Part shown: positions 1 through 11,329 of the stretch, in pieces
Layout: each line of letters opens with the position of its first letter
Position numbering within the stretch: position 1 is the stretch's first letter
DNA from: Folioceros fuciformis
Lineage: Eukaryota; Anthocerotophyta; Anthocerotopsida; Anthocerotales
Direction: 5' to 3'
Length of the DNA: 64,000 nt
NCBI GenBank assembly: GCA_049999805.1
Contig: JBNGIO010006239.1
Location: 254,308 to 318,307, forward strand
The notes under the pieces: generated by a model
Told to the model about the DNA's origin: nothing
The model's database searches: none
Seen by the model: the letters and a program-made list of their open reading frames with translations, nothing else
Translations under genes and position numbers: made by a program

Positions 1-300
1 GAAATGAATGGTTTAGGGCAACACATAAAAAATAGTAATGTTTCTAAATTAACAATTAAATATTTATGCTATATTAGAGAGTAGTAGAAGAACTTGCTTG
101 TAGTCTAAGCAAGTTTATTACTATAGAATAGATAGTATCTAGAATAATAACATGGTGACCCTCAAGTATATAAGGGGTCATGGTCATTGCTCTATAGTGT
201 AGTTGTGAATAGAGAAGCATCATGTGTTTGAGCTCAAGGAGCTTTTACATGTTGTTCACACCCCCGTATCTTGTTAAATATTTCCTCTCAATAAAGGCTA
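1..300 (+). mobile_element. LTR-like retroelement remnant
   Basis: This AT-rich stretch carries a TATA-like TATATAAGG near 167 and an AATAAAGGCT polyadenylation-like string near 290, as expected of an LTR. Its right end (264-299) is an exact reverse complement of 2065-2100, which abuts a copia primer-binding site. I infer a piece of the same LTR family in the opposite orientation. No open frame of interest is visible, and the left end is cut by the window. Confidence 0.45.
264..299. repeat. Left arm of a 36-bp inverted repeat
   Basis: The 36 bases are the exact reverse complement of 2065-2100. The right arm lies 20 bases inside the LTR edge defined by the copia primer-binding site at 2031-2044, so the arms are probably two oppositely oriented LTR pieces rather than a foldback transposon. 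Confidence 0.7.
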
Positions 301-418
301 TCAACAAAGACCCTATACCCTATTACCTGACACTTATTTCTTGACACTTATTGATAATGAAGAAATTGCACTTATTACCTGTATCTTTAACATCCAAACT
401 TAAACCCTTAACCAAACT

Positions 419-1810
419 CTAGGAATGCATCAATTTAAGGGTATCTATATTTGTATGGCTTAGACGTTGATGCCATAGACTTAAAGATCCTTGGCTGGGA
501 GGTGAACTTGATGCAGTGACATAAGCTTCATCATCTCTTACAGAAGCACACAACTTGTAGAGATTGCCTACCCGAATACCTCTGGTTATTACCTTAACAT
601 TAGGTGATTCCGGTTGCTCGGATTGGATGCGACATCCTATTGAGTTGAACACAATCTCATTGTAATTCTAACTACAGAAAGAAGATTTTTAGCAAGACTA
701 GGTACAAGGTGTACATCATTTATTGTACCTTTGGGCTGTTTTCTAGGTAGTTTTACCTTTATGATACCTTTTCCTTTGATCTCATGTGATGTGTTATCAC
801 CAAGTGCCACCTTATGCCTTGTTAACATTTCTTTGTAGCTTGAGATCCAGGGTCGGTTGTAAAATGTTGAGATGCTCCAAAGTCTAGATATAGACTCTCA
901 TCCTTCTTTGATGAGTGATCTCCCCCTTGTCTCTATTGTTGAAGTAGAAAAAAGATTTTCTTCCCACTCACTTACTTGATTGGCTTGTGGTTGTTTTCCC
1001 TTTTTCAAATCAGCCAATCTTGTCCTTCAGTCTTTTGCATAATGATTAGGCTTTTTATAGTGATGGCAAGTACCCAGGTCTTCTTCTTTGTGACTTTCTC
1101 CTTTGATCCTTCATTGGAGTTGTCTTGTGGGATCTTTCCTCGTGACTTTCCTTTCTTTGAAAAAAGTACCGAGTCACCTTTGTGTTTATTCTTTAATGAA
1201 TGCACTAGCTCCTCTTGTAGAAGCAACCCAATCACCTCTTCTACTGTCGCTTGTTTATTACTTGAATGCAGTGCTACAAATGTCCTAAAAGACACCACCA
1301 ATTGCGCGTATGCTGATCGTAAACTATTTAATAACACCATAATAATCCTTCCTTCAGAAAGTTTGATGTCAGCAGCTTGCATTTGATCAACTAAGTTCTT
1401 CAACTTGTTGACGTGTTGTTGAAATCGTGTCCTCTTCAACCATCTTGAAGTTGGACAATTGATGCTCCAACAACATTTCACTCACTATACTTTTTTTTTT
1501 GTACATATGGCAAAGAGAAGTCCATGCACTCTTCGATGTTGCACACTCACTCAATTGAGAGAGTATGTCATCAGACACATTAAGAAGGATTGCAGCTAAT
1601 GCTTGTCCATCCTTATCAAGGTCTCCTTCGGTGGGTGTGTCTTCGAGGCCCTTGTCGACGAATTTTCATACTCCTCTCTCAATGAGAAGCATCTTCATCT
1701 TTAACTTCCATAATGTGAAGTTCTTGCCTCCAAACTTCTCCACCAAACGGGTCTCTATGCTTGTTGACGCTATCTATTATATTCTCTCGAATTTCAACCT
1801 CTTGCTATAG
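419..1810 (-). pseudogene. Ty1/copia gag-protease-preintegrase remnant
   Basis: Read on the minus strand from right to left: a copia gag N-terminus with the NFTLWKLKM-type signature in broken frames (about 1810-1580), then a UBN2-type gag segment (1578-1005; TSLCHMYKKK and ANKLKNLVDQM-like blocks). Next comes the segment after the protease with ALGDNTSHEIKGKG and LAKNLLSV (828-637), and finally a GAG-pre-integrase segment containing LWHQRLSH (652-419). The frames shift between pieces, and integrase and reverse transcriptase are absent to the left, so this is a dead partial copy. The matching primer-binding site and LTR edge lie just to the right, at 2031-2100. Confidence 0.85.
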
Positions 1811-2030
1811 AATGAATACTATCAATACCTTCACAACTACACACAAGCTCCCACAAGCCCCAAGCTAAGAGCTATGCAATTGTTTGTAAACTCTTACAAG
1901 CATAAGGCTAAGAGTTTATTCCTTGCACACGAGTTCTTTCTAGAACTCTGCTAAAAACTATGCAAAAGGTGTTGACACAAGTACACAACTATAATAACCA
2001 AGAGAAAACTACTAGGCTCTATTTAGAACA

Positions 2031-2044
2031 TGGCTCTGATATCA
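2031..2044 (-). other. Copia primer-binding site (tRNA-Met type)
   Basis: The minus strand reads TGATATCAGAGCCA. This is one base off the TGGTATCAGAGCC used by most plant copia elements to prime from initiator tRNA-Met. It directly follows an LTR edge ending in CA (forward TG at 2045), fixing the 5' end of the minus-strand copia element to its left. Confidence 0.75.
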
Positions 2045-2100
2045 TGTTAGAAATATTCGGATCTAGCCTTTATTGAGAGGAAATATTTAACAAGATACGG
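2045..2100 (-). mobile_element. Copia LTR end fragment
   Basis: The LTR terminus begins TGTTAG on the forward strand, adjacent to the primer-binding site. Only about 56 bases remain before gypsy gag sequence begins, so the LTR was cut by recombination or a nested insertion. Positions 2065-2100 are the right arm of the 36-bp inverted repeat. Confidence 0.6.
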
Positions 2101-3108
2101 GAAATATTTAACAATATTTAACCCAATCACCTCTAGCTCGGCCAGCCTCCTCGTCAATGCCTCAACCTGACTGGTCATTCCTCCACCACTTGAGGACGGT
2201 TCGCCTCTCTCCATCCTGTAGGATCCTTTGCCTCTCCTGTCCTTCTCAGCTGGACGATCCTCATCCTCCTCACGCCTCTTGCGTGCTTTCTCCAGATCCT
2301 TCCTCATCCTCTTCTCATAAGCCCTATCGGACTCCTCATAGGTGTAAGGATTCGACACAAGGTTGTCATAATCCGGATCAGAGTGAGACGATGACCTCAA
2401 CCTTGAAGAGGAAGATGGGCTGTGATGCCTCGACCTCCTATGATGCCCATACTTCCGGTTCTGCTTCCTCTTCTCTCTGCTCAACTCCGACAGCTCAAAA
2501 TCTTCAGCAGCCTTCAAAGCGTCCTGCAAAGTGGTCACACCTCTCGTGCAGTAGGTTGCCATCCAATCGGGTAGTCCTCCAGCAAACCAATCCAAAGCTT
2601 GAGCATCCGTGTACCTTGGAGTACTCGGACCTCCTAGAACACTTGGCCTGCCACGTGGGATCCTGTCCACATAGCTGTAGAACCTCTCAATGTAATCATA
2701 GAGATCCTCCTTCCTTCCTCGCTTCAAAGTCCTCAACCTCGCGTAGGTGTGATGGCCATGGCTGAGACCTCGAAACCTGGTCAAGAAATCGTCCTTCAGG
2801 CTGTCCCAATCCACTGGTGGTATCACTCCATACGTCCGGCTATACCACTGCTGAGCTTGTCCTCTCAGCAAACCTGGAAAGATCCTCGAACGATCAGTTG
2901 TAGTGTCCTCCATGTTGGCATGAGACACATGCTCGAACGTCTTTAGGAAGGATTCAGCATCCTCCCCTCTTCTCTTGTCTCCAAACTTCACGTATTGCTG
3001 ACGACTGTGAATAGGAGCAGCCATCCTTGAAGCAACTCCTCCACCCACTTGGCTGATACTTGACGTAGGAAGTATAGCCCCTACTGAGACCACTACGGGG
3101 GCTGACAA
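2101..3108 (-). pseudogene. Ty3/gypsy gag fragment
   Basis: An open minus-strand frame starting at ATG 3108 shows the Retrotrans_gag fold signature: AESFLKTFEHVSHANM, LLRGQAQQWYSR and WDSLKDDFLTRF in that order. A basic, Ser/Arg-rich segment follows (RREEDEDRPAEKDRR), then a short coiled coil. The zinc knuckle, protease and reverse transcriptase are missing because the frame runs into the copia LTR fragment at 2100 and stops there. It is a truncated gag from a family different from the flanking copia pieces. Sequence 3109-3320 upstream holds its leader and nothing else recognised. Confidence 0.85.
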
Positions 3109-3324
3109 TGGAACAATGGCCGGCGCTGACCACCAACAAGTGACTGCAAGCTATCCAGCAATGATACCATAACTGAAGTATCACCTAGAGTTGACTACAA
3201 AACACTCGACTGTAACACAGACTCCCTCTCAACACGTTTACCACACATCAAAGTGGTTTGGTTATTAAAGTGGGAAAGTTTAGGTCCGGTACCGGGCCAT
3301 AGGGTTATTAAAGCCCAATGTGCT

Positions 3325-3450
3325 TAGACTAATGTGATTAGTCTAATTAGACTAATGTGATTAGTCTAATTAGACTAATGTNNNNNNNNNNTGATTAGTC
3401 TAATTAGACTAATGTGATTAGTCTAATTAGACTAATGTAATTAGTCTAAG
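3325..3450. repeat. 23-bp palindromic satellite with assembly gap
   Basis: About five tandem copies of a 23-bp unit are present, each containing the perfect 16-bp palindrome TAGTCTAATTAGACTA. Ten N bases (3382-3391) interrupt it, so the true copy number is unknown. The last copies degenerate after about 3440. Confidence 0.9.
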
Positions 3451-3479
3451 ATTAGTGTCTAATTAAGTATCCAAACCTT

Positions 3480-4361
3480 GGTCTTGGTCAAGTGGAGAGG
3501 CTCTTCTTCATTTTGATGCCTTTGTTGATACACCAAACTCCAATGTTTTGTACCATTCAAATACCTTATGATCCTTTTCACAGCTTGAAAATGCTGTTGA
3601 CCAGGATTGACTAAAAATTAGCTAGCTACTCCCACTGCCTCTACAATGTTAGGTCTTGTGCTTGTAGATAAATATGTAAGGCAGCCAACTATACATTGGT
3701 ATAAAGTTTTATCTACCGTTTCCTTGTCTTCATCAGTTATAGGACTCATTTTCTTCGACAACTTTTTATTTAACACCGTTGGCGTCTTCACTGGTTTGCA
3801 ATCTTGCATTCCAAACCGCTTAAGGACATTCTCAATTTATGTTCTTTGACTCAAAGAGATCATCCTATTAGAGATGTCCGTCATTACCTTTATCCCTAGG
3901 AAATAATGAAGTTTTCCTAGATCTCTCATGTTAAAACTATCATTTAGACTCGTTTTTGTATGCTTTAAGAGTTCTAAATCATTGCAAACTAAAATAAGAT
4001 CATCAACATAAACAACAATAATTATTATGGACTTTCCTTTTCTCTTTACAAAGATGTTCCAATCTCCATTGGTTTTCTTAAAACCTATTGCTAAGAAGAA
4101 TTTATAAATTCTTACATACCAGGTAAGTGCTGATTCCTTGAGGCCATAGATTGCCTTTTGCAATTTACATACTTCATCTTCACAACCTGGTACCTCATAC
4201 CCTTTTGGTTGGTTCATATAGATTTCTTTTTCCAAATCTCCATAAAGAAATGTTATTTGAACATCCATGTGATGAATCTCCAGATCCATGGTTGCTGCTA
4301 TTGTTAAGAGTACCAGGACACATGTTATATATTCTTGCCTTGTAATGCTGGATGCTTCCAT
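3480..4361 (-). pseudogene. Ty1/copia reverse transcriptase remnant
   Basis: The minus-strand frame from 4361 encodes the copia RVT_2 domain: MDVQITFLYGDLEKEIYM, QPKGYE, KAIYGLKES and the catalytic YVDD box (VYVDDLILVCND). A stop codon at 3837-3839 interrupts it. The frame then continues through RFGMQDCKPVKTP and CLTYLSTSTRPNI to a further stop near 3611, and on to the start of the RNase H linker (VKRIIRYLNG) near 3540. Gag, protease and integrase are absent, so it is a broken fragment of a different copia copy from that at 419-1810. Confidence 0.9.
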
Positions 4362-4500
4362 CAGTATTATGTTTGATGTTGAATATCCATTTTGATGTTA
4401 TGCACTTTCTTCCATCAGCATTATATTTGATCTTGAATACTCATTTTGATTTTATGCCTATTTTATCTTATGTACTTTCTTCCATAACTTATGTTATGCA
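4362..4500. repeat. Short imperfect direct repeats
   Basis: A roughly 60-base AT-rich unit containing CCATCAG, TTTGAT and CATTTTGAT blocks recurs about two and a half times. It abuts the copia fragment and shows no coding potential. Confidence 0.5.
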
Positions 4501-4509
4501 CTTTTTTAG

Positions 4510-4991
4510 AGTAAGAGAAGTGATTTTGAGTGATGAGTGTAATGAGTGTACGCATCGTCCTAGACGTGTTGGTGAGGTTCTGGAAGTCCAGCGAAGAAAA
4601 GCTAAGCTGAGTTTATGAACTTTGTACCTTTCCAGATCGAGGATGTGGCCTCTGTTCCCCGTTACAGATGACCACACTGGTGCGCAATCCCAAACATAAA
4701 CCGACCAGAAAAAAAGGCCAACGCAGCGCTGCGTGCCTTGAACTCGGTGGACGTTAGACGCGATCGCCATGTCTTGGAGACAGCCCGAAACCTAGCCTGG
4801 CTGGAGCGAGGGAGCACAAGCAAGATCATATCCACCATGTGCTCTGGCACCGCACTCCACAACGCAGCGTCCATTGCCGGCATGGTTCCAGGCTCAATGC
4901 GGCGGATACCTGGAACAAAGTCCTCCTCCAATATGTAAGCCATGATGAAGTTGTCGCCAATTTCTTTCGCCATCGCTGTCCCACGGGCCAT
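4510..4991 (-). pseudogene. F-box protein fragment, frameshifted
   Basis: A minus-strand frame from ATG 4991 contains an F-box: LWSAVPEHMVDMILLVLP followed by RFRAVSKTWRSRL at about residues 45-80. It stops at 4662. A second frame continues with HILDLERYKVHKLSLAFL, which resembles the linker between F-box and kelch repeats of plant SCF substrate receptors. The two parts are joined only by a frameshift and nothing like a full kelch propeller follows. I call it a broken F-box/kelch gene. A short intron masking the shift is possible but no convincing GT-AG pair was found. Confidence 0.6.
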
Positions 4992-5057
4992 AACCTAGCA
5001 AATTTGAAGCGCAGGTGCTGAGATTTCCCGCACATATATCAAAATGATATAAAGCGC

Positions 5058-5240
5058 TTCAGGATGATTGAAAGCTTCCTCTCACCACGGCCTGTGAGTG
5101 CTGATCTATATTATAATGGAACCCTGATTCAGGATGATCAAAAGCCTCTAATCACCGCGGCCCGTGAGTGCTGCCCCATGCAATACTGAAAACCTTCTTC
5201 AGGATGATCGAAAGCTCCCACTCGTCACATTGATCAGCAA
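5058..5240. repeat. 70-bp tandem repeat, about 2.6 copies
   Basis: Units begin with TTCAGGATGAT at 5058, 5128 and 5198, exactly 70 bases apart, and the first two share a CACCRCGGCCYGTGAGTGCTG segment. There is no coding content. The following 5241-5960 shows no supported gene. Confidence 0.8.
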
Positions 5241-5969
5241 CATATGATTATGTATTAAGATTCCTCATCCAGCCACAAGACAAGAAATCTACTTCAGTTA
5301 AGCATCAGAGAACAAATTGTCAAGTCAAGTCGTATACTTTAAGCTGCCCTGCGCATTTGCGTCCTGATGGCATAGCATCTGCCAGCAATCTAGGGTTTGA
5401 TTGATGCGGGTAGCTTGGGCTTGGAGGATGTCGATGCATGGCTTCTCCACAATATTAGGGTTTGGATGATCAGGGTAGCTTGTGAGAGTTCCTAGTTTAT
5501 TAAGGATCCGCACTCCACGCGACCCGTGGGGCTCCTAGTTTGTGGAGGGTGCCCCCTCCTAGCAAAACCTGGCTGCAGCTAGAGGCATGTCCCCAAGCAG
5601 AAGCAGAGGCTGTCGTTCCATGTGCATGCCACCAACGTTCCCGCTCCCAAGTATTTGCTCCTTTTAAATAAGAAAGAGCCTGAGGAGCATCTCGTGGGAT
5701 GTCTCCTCGAAGCTGGTCCGGTGCTGGACATCCGAACAGCCGACCGGTCATTCTCCAGCTTTGGTTCCGCGCACTGCCTTCAACAGCCAGTCCTCCTAAT
5801 CGGATTCAGAGCTTGGCAGGACATACCGCCACTGTCGTCATTTGGGACGATGCCAAGCCATCTGGCACTCGCGGAAGAGAAAAGCGAAGTGACAGCATCC
5901 GGTGCACTAACCCTGGTTTGACCGCACCACGAGGGTCTACCGTCTGATGGTAAGTTCGGCTCCTCTAAC

Positions 5970-7709
5970 CATGAGTAGAAGTAGCTCTCGGCGGGCCCCA
6001 ATAAGCCGGTGCCCTTTCTCGTTCCCGAGAGCATCGACGATGTTCTGACAGACAGGCTCAGGAAGAAGGGCATTTCTCTCGCAACCATTTCGAGGAGGTT
6101 TGATGACCAATCGATGAGGGTGTTGACTCAGAGTCACAATGAAGCTGCGGGAGAGTTCAAGAGATTGGTAGAGGAGTCTACTCCCGATACCATGTTCAGC
6201 TACCGTGTGGTTGATCCTGTGACGCCGTCGCCTCCGCTGTCTGATTTGATGCTAGTAGACTCCATGTTTCCGCGTATCCGTCCAGATCGACTTAGTGACC
6301 ATCAAGGCCAGTGGGATGAAATTCTGCCCTCAAAACTGTATGGAGCATACGTTCGTGGCAGATTCTGCGCGGAGCCGTTCATGACAGGAGGAGTTCGCAC
6401 GGTAGTCGTAAACAGATTATAAACAGATTCGTTTCGGAATTTTCGACGTCTACGAAGACTTCACGGAGGACTCAAGCGAAAACAAAGCAAAGCAAGCGTG
6501 CCATCAATATATCGGACCTGTGGAGATCCGCAACACAGATCATTGTCGGGGTCTCTTTGCAACCAGAGATGTGAAGCCAGGGGAGCTGTTGGTTGTGAGG
6601 AAGGCTCTGGCAAAGGCGAAAGGGGCACCAAGGTATGGCCGTGCACGTGGGCCTGCCCTCTCACTATTATGGTCCTTCGAGTGCGCCACGCTACGAGGGA
6701 GACACTTGGAATTGGTCCTCAGAAGACCAGGACGTGCTAGTACAAATGATACAGAAAGCACAGGAATCCGCACAGTACGCCAGGCAGCTAAGGAGCCTTC
6801 AGTCCTGCCCCGATTCCAAACCACCTGTACCTCTATTGTCCTTGTTCACTCAGGACTGGGATGAAGGCGAGGAGAATGAATTGTGGAGCATGACCGATCC
6901 CCAATATAGAGAATCACACTTGAGTGGCATAAATGTGAGTGAGATCCGGGCTATGCAAAACGTGAACGGGTTTTACGATGCAGTATACGGATTGGCTTCC
7001 TTCTTCAACCACTCGTGCATTCCCAACTGCATGCACTACCCAGTGGCCGACCATCTTTTCGTCTCCTCGACTCGTCGGGTGAAAGCTGGAGAAGAGTTGC
7101 TCATCGATTATTTCAGTCCCTTAACGAGCACCATATACCGCCAAGTCGAAGGCTCGACGCAGTTCTTATGCGACTGTCCGCGTTGTGAGTTTGAAGGGCT
7201 GGCTTTGGAAACCATCCCGGATTTGAATACTCTGGCCACAGTGTACCATGCACTCTTTGAAACCGGCCAAACGCCAAACAAAACTGATTACCCTACTTTC
7301 TGACGGGCCGAAAATTGCTGCCGAACTGGACAGGATCCTGAGCAGCGATGACTGTAAGCATTTTACGCAACAGGAGTAAAACTGGATCAGATGCTCCTTT
7401 GCCAAGATTTATGTGTACCCGTGCATCAGTGGCATCATGCAAGGTGACCTGTCCACAATGGATGAGACGCTGACAATTTTAACTGACGTTGATCCATGTG
7501 GTCCAACCATATTAGCCCTCTTGGAATTGGGTCACATTGCAGAGGTGAAGGCCAACAGTGATAACGCCCTTCACTTTGCGCGACTTCTCCGGGAGAAATC
7601 GAAGAATTTATACTTGCCTATCAAGCAGGACAGCCATTACGAGGCAGTGTGTAATTGGGCCCAGATGTGTGCGACGTCATCCTTGGCCAAGCTTACCCAC
7701 ATTACATAA
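5970..7709 (+). pseudogene. Decayed TPR-SET paralogue lacking the TPR region
   Basis: This is a broken relative of the intact gene at 49261-51615. It matches from the N-terminus (VPESIDDVLTDRLRKKGI against IPDLVDNILAETLRGKGI) to AEPFMTGGVRTV at about 6410. It then jumps to YIGPVEIRNTDHCRGLFAT (about 6510-6566), so roughly 225 residues including all TPR-like helices are missing. A frameshift near 6640-6700 leads into the SET core with SFFNHSCIPNCMHYPV and the cysteine cluster CDCPRCEFE. A further shift after 7303 and a stop near 7378 precede the C-terminal part ending at 7709. Multiple lesions make a functional product implausible. Confidence 0.9.
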
Positions 7710-10700
7710 AACTTGCAGAAACTTGATTCACGGTGCTGACCTTTCACATAATTGATACGTGTTTCAGGTGCATGAGATTGCTTTGTGTCATAGTACCTCT
7801 CACCGACATTCCTAGTTACATAGTCGGGCAGTTTTTGCTGTGAAGAGGCTGGAATAAAAGGCTGGGAGGAGTAGATACCATCCTGTAGAAATCCAATTTC
7901 ATCACGGTGACCTCCACTGACGTTGCCTTCTCGTACTTACGAGCTATTGCTGCTTCGGAAGTAGAGCTGGATGAACTTTTCCGTAAGATGAAAGTACAAT
8001 GAACCAACCGGGGTAAACCATAAAACATTCCTCTTAAGCAGAAGAAGGATCCAGGCATCATCTTGATGCAGTCAAAGGCAGAAGAAAGCGCGACTGCAAG
8101 GTCTGATATGCCGTTGGCTTTGGTTGCCACCAGCCTCATTTGGCAGTGTGCATATGCACTGACACCTGATTCAGATGTTAAGTACCTGCGTCCTCATTCA
8201 CCAAGTTGAAAACGTAAATTTTGATCGGAGCGTCGATAATTGTGCCCTCTCAGACATGAGAACATGGAAAACCGAGTCCCGTTCCAGGCAATCTAGCCTC
8301 CTCAAGTTCTAGAAGTTCGGCCGACGGAAAGCTAAGCTGAGCTGAGCTTGTGGTCGATCTTGTACCTGGCGAAGCTAGCCAAGAGTACTCTCACCTCTCC
8401 ATTTCGTTGCACAGTCAGTCACGGGTAGCATCCCCCGAAAGGTGGACTCTGCAGCAGCGGCCACCTTCTCCCCCTACCTTCGCTCCTGCAGAGTCGAACA
8501 TCTTTGTCCGACAAAGACGCTGCTTCGGATTGATACAAAGCTAGTCACTTCCACTGCCATCACCATAAGCTGCTCTATTGACGTGAGAATTCGTTTGGCA
8601 TGGCTGGGAGACGTGGCATTCTAGGGTTGTTAGGATGATGGCCAGCAGCTCCAAGTCTCTGCTAGTCTCTTGGCAATCAAACGGTCGAGGAATTCAAGGA
8701 GGGCAACCAGGGGGAGCTGGGAGTATTTGGTAACGCTGTGGTGCTCTTAGTATTTGCTTCCCTGCTGCTTGATCACAAGTTTCTCGGCACCGTGCATAGA
8801 GTCACGGGTGAACAGATGCTCATATTGATAGTCAGCGATGGTCAGGATGGCCTACAAAGTCCTTGTGAGTAGCGACGGGATTGCGAGGACAGCAGGGACA
8901 GTCCTTTCCCGAGAAATTTGGTGCTTGTGCACACTACCATACAGTGGAAACCTACCACACAGTGTAAACCTATTTGTGGTAATCCAAATAAAGCAAGTTG
9001 TACAAGCCAATCAGCTGAGGGACCTTCCATCCTGATCTGCCTCGCTCTCGCGGGCTATCCTTCTCTTGCTTCCACCGTTCCATTTGGATTCTCGTCTCCT
9101 CTACGTCTCATCCAAGTCGTGCGAGATGTTGGTTGCCTTCGCATGGGGTGTGGTACCTTGGGACAGAAACCGATCCTCCTTGTGAATCCCCGAGTGCAAG
9201 ATCAGGATCCTACAATGACCAAACCAGGCAAGCGGAAGGAGTTCTGCCAAAGACGGACAAGCTCGGTAGATTTATTTGGTTCCTATTGAAGGGAATGAGT
9301 ACGGAGACTCTAGCACTGGTGGTGGGGTCAAGAAAACGAGAGGCTGTGGGACGAGACAGCTAAAAAAAACTCGTTTCCCTTTCCCATTTCAGTGGCCTGA
9401 CGATGATCCCTGGAGGTGAGTGTTGCGTCAAGTCCTGGGCCTGGGCCACTCATGGAATTTGTTATGCTCGCTGCTGTTCTTAGGGCTGGCTGTCCATCCA
9501 CTGGCCGACAAACTAACAGTAGTGACCTTTCACGCGGTTGCTGCCACCCATGAGAGTCGAGGGAGCCCAAGGGTTGCTGTCTGGAAGTTTTGAAGGCTGT
9601 TACCAGAATCTCCCCAGAAAATCGGAACAGTCGAGGCCCGAAATTTGAGGGCTCAGATCTGATCACCTTTTTCCCAGCAACCCTGCACATGTGTGCCCAG
9701 CAGACCTTGTGCGTCGGTTGGTGTGACCAGTTAAGACTTGCATGATTGTGCTGTGTAGTTCTGGGTGTCCTACATTGTAACACTCCCGGCCATGGGCCTT
9801 TGGTTGGGTTCTCCTTTCCTAGTGCATAGTTCTTGTGGGAGAGATAATGGTTCTACAGGCAGTAACCTGCGGCACTTGGTCAAGTCTAGGGAGGAGAGTC
9901 TTGCGCAAAGATGTAGCAAGAATGTTAGCGGGAGCAGTAATTCTTGTGGAAACTTATGTAGCTCTCCTGTTGTCTTGAATTGATTTCTGCTGGTTGTAGT
10001 ACATGTTCAGAGGTGAGCATGATTGGATAAGCCGCTTTGGAATCCCAGCAGCAGGGAACGGGCCTAAGATGCACAAGTCTGGGGCCATTATCTACGGTCA
10101 TCCTTTTAGTACATGGTCCTTGGCTGCTGTGGGCTAGACTCCTTTGGGATTTAGTCTAAGTGTGATGTTCTAACAGTGTGCAGCATACGTGTCTTGAAGA
10201 AGTTTTCTTGAAAAAACATCAAATGGAGCCAGGAGATAGCAGGTACGAGGAGGCGATCAGCAATTGTGGCTTCCAGGGTAAGTAACTGTGGAGAAATATC
10301 TACCCAAATGTTGTTGATGACCCGGCTAAAATCTCTGGGCGTATGCGTTGGTGGACCGGTGGTCATGTTTCCCACTCGCAGGTGGTGGTCGGTTCCGCCT
10401 TCTTGTTGTGAAATGCGTTAAATTAACAGCGGTACCAACCAGCTGGCTGGCTTGCTTGTTGTGTCACAACAATTTCACCCGCCAAGCTGCTGATGTCATC
10501 CTGAGTGGAGCTGCAATGGAGTGGCAGGCCCACGCAACGTGGTTGGCTCCCCTGGTACCTTAAGGAACAGTTGGCCCCTAGTGGCCAGCCGTGGGAGTAA
10601 AATAGTGTGGCAGGCGAGATCTCCGGGGAAAGGAATGTCTGAATCGGAAGGTGCCGAGGAATGCAAGGGAGGAAAGCATTTAGAGAAGGGCTTGTCCCGA

Positions 10701-11329
10701 CCTGTCCTCGGTGGCCCAATGGGCGCAGGTGTCTGGCAGTACGGGAGGGCGGAGAAGTAGTAGAATATTGTAGCGGACGTGCTTGAGCAAAGGGAAGGCG
10801 CATATTTGATCCGTGCAGTGCACCTCATGGTGGTGGTATCTCGCGCCAGGGCCCAGCGCATGAGGAGAAGTAATATGAAAGGCACAGCGTGGCGTAGATG
10901 CACTGCACTTGTCGGCTGCGCATCACAGATTCTTCATCGACTCTGCATCTCGGCCTGGGCAGTGGGGTTGCATCCCAGGCCCCAGGGCCACTCTCTGCCA
11001 TCTTGCTTTTTGCTCTCCCGCCTGGGCCTGCCTGCAGCGCCCGCCTGCGCTGCGCTGCTCTGCAGTGCAGTGCACACTTTCCAGTTTGATTCCATCTCCA
11101 CACTCTCTCACTGTACGCTAGCAGGTCAGGAACGAAGGGAATTGAAGTGAAAGACGGAAACCTAGTTCCCGGCAGGCCAGGCCGCAGGTCACTCCTAGCA
11201 TCCGAGCGGCAGGAGGAGGCAGCAGGAGGCGGAGTCCGCCCGACCGACTTGCACCGGACTGGACTGGGGTCCTGGACTTTGGAGGACTTGGGCAGTAGTG
11301 ATGGGTAGTCCAACGATCACCAGAAAGTC
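7710..11329. other. Intergenic, no confident gene
   Basis: A weak minus-strand similarity to F-box/kelch sequence lies at 7816-8390: ATSVEV, KLDFYRMVSTPP, and a stretch near 8330 sharing AAAGCTAAGCTGAG with 4590-4605. It is too decayed to call. From 8400 to 11100 no frame shows a recognisable domain. The last 200 bases are presumably the 5' region of the gene starting at 11330. Confidence 0.5.

Noticed and set aside
2157-2765. Long plus-strand frame of 202 codons
   Set aside because: It is the antisense shadow of the gypsy gag reading frame and has no domain of its own.
4510-8390. One F-box/kelch gene interrupted by the SET pseudogene
   Set aside because: On the minus strand the F-box (4991-4662) would lie downstream of the kelch-like part (8390-7816), the wrong order for a single gene, and the kelch similarity is weak.
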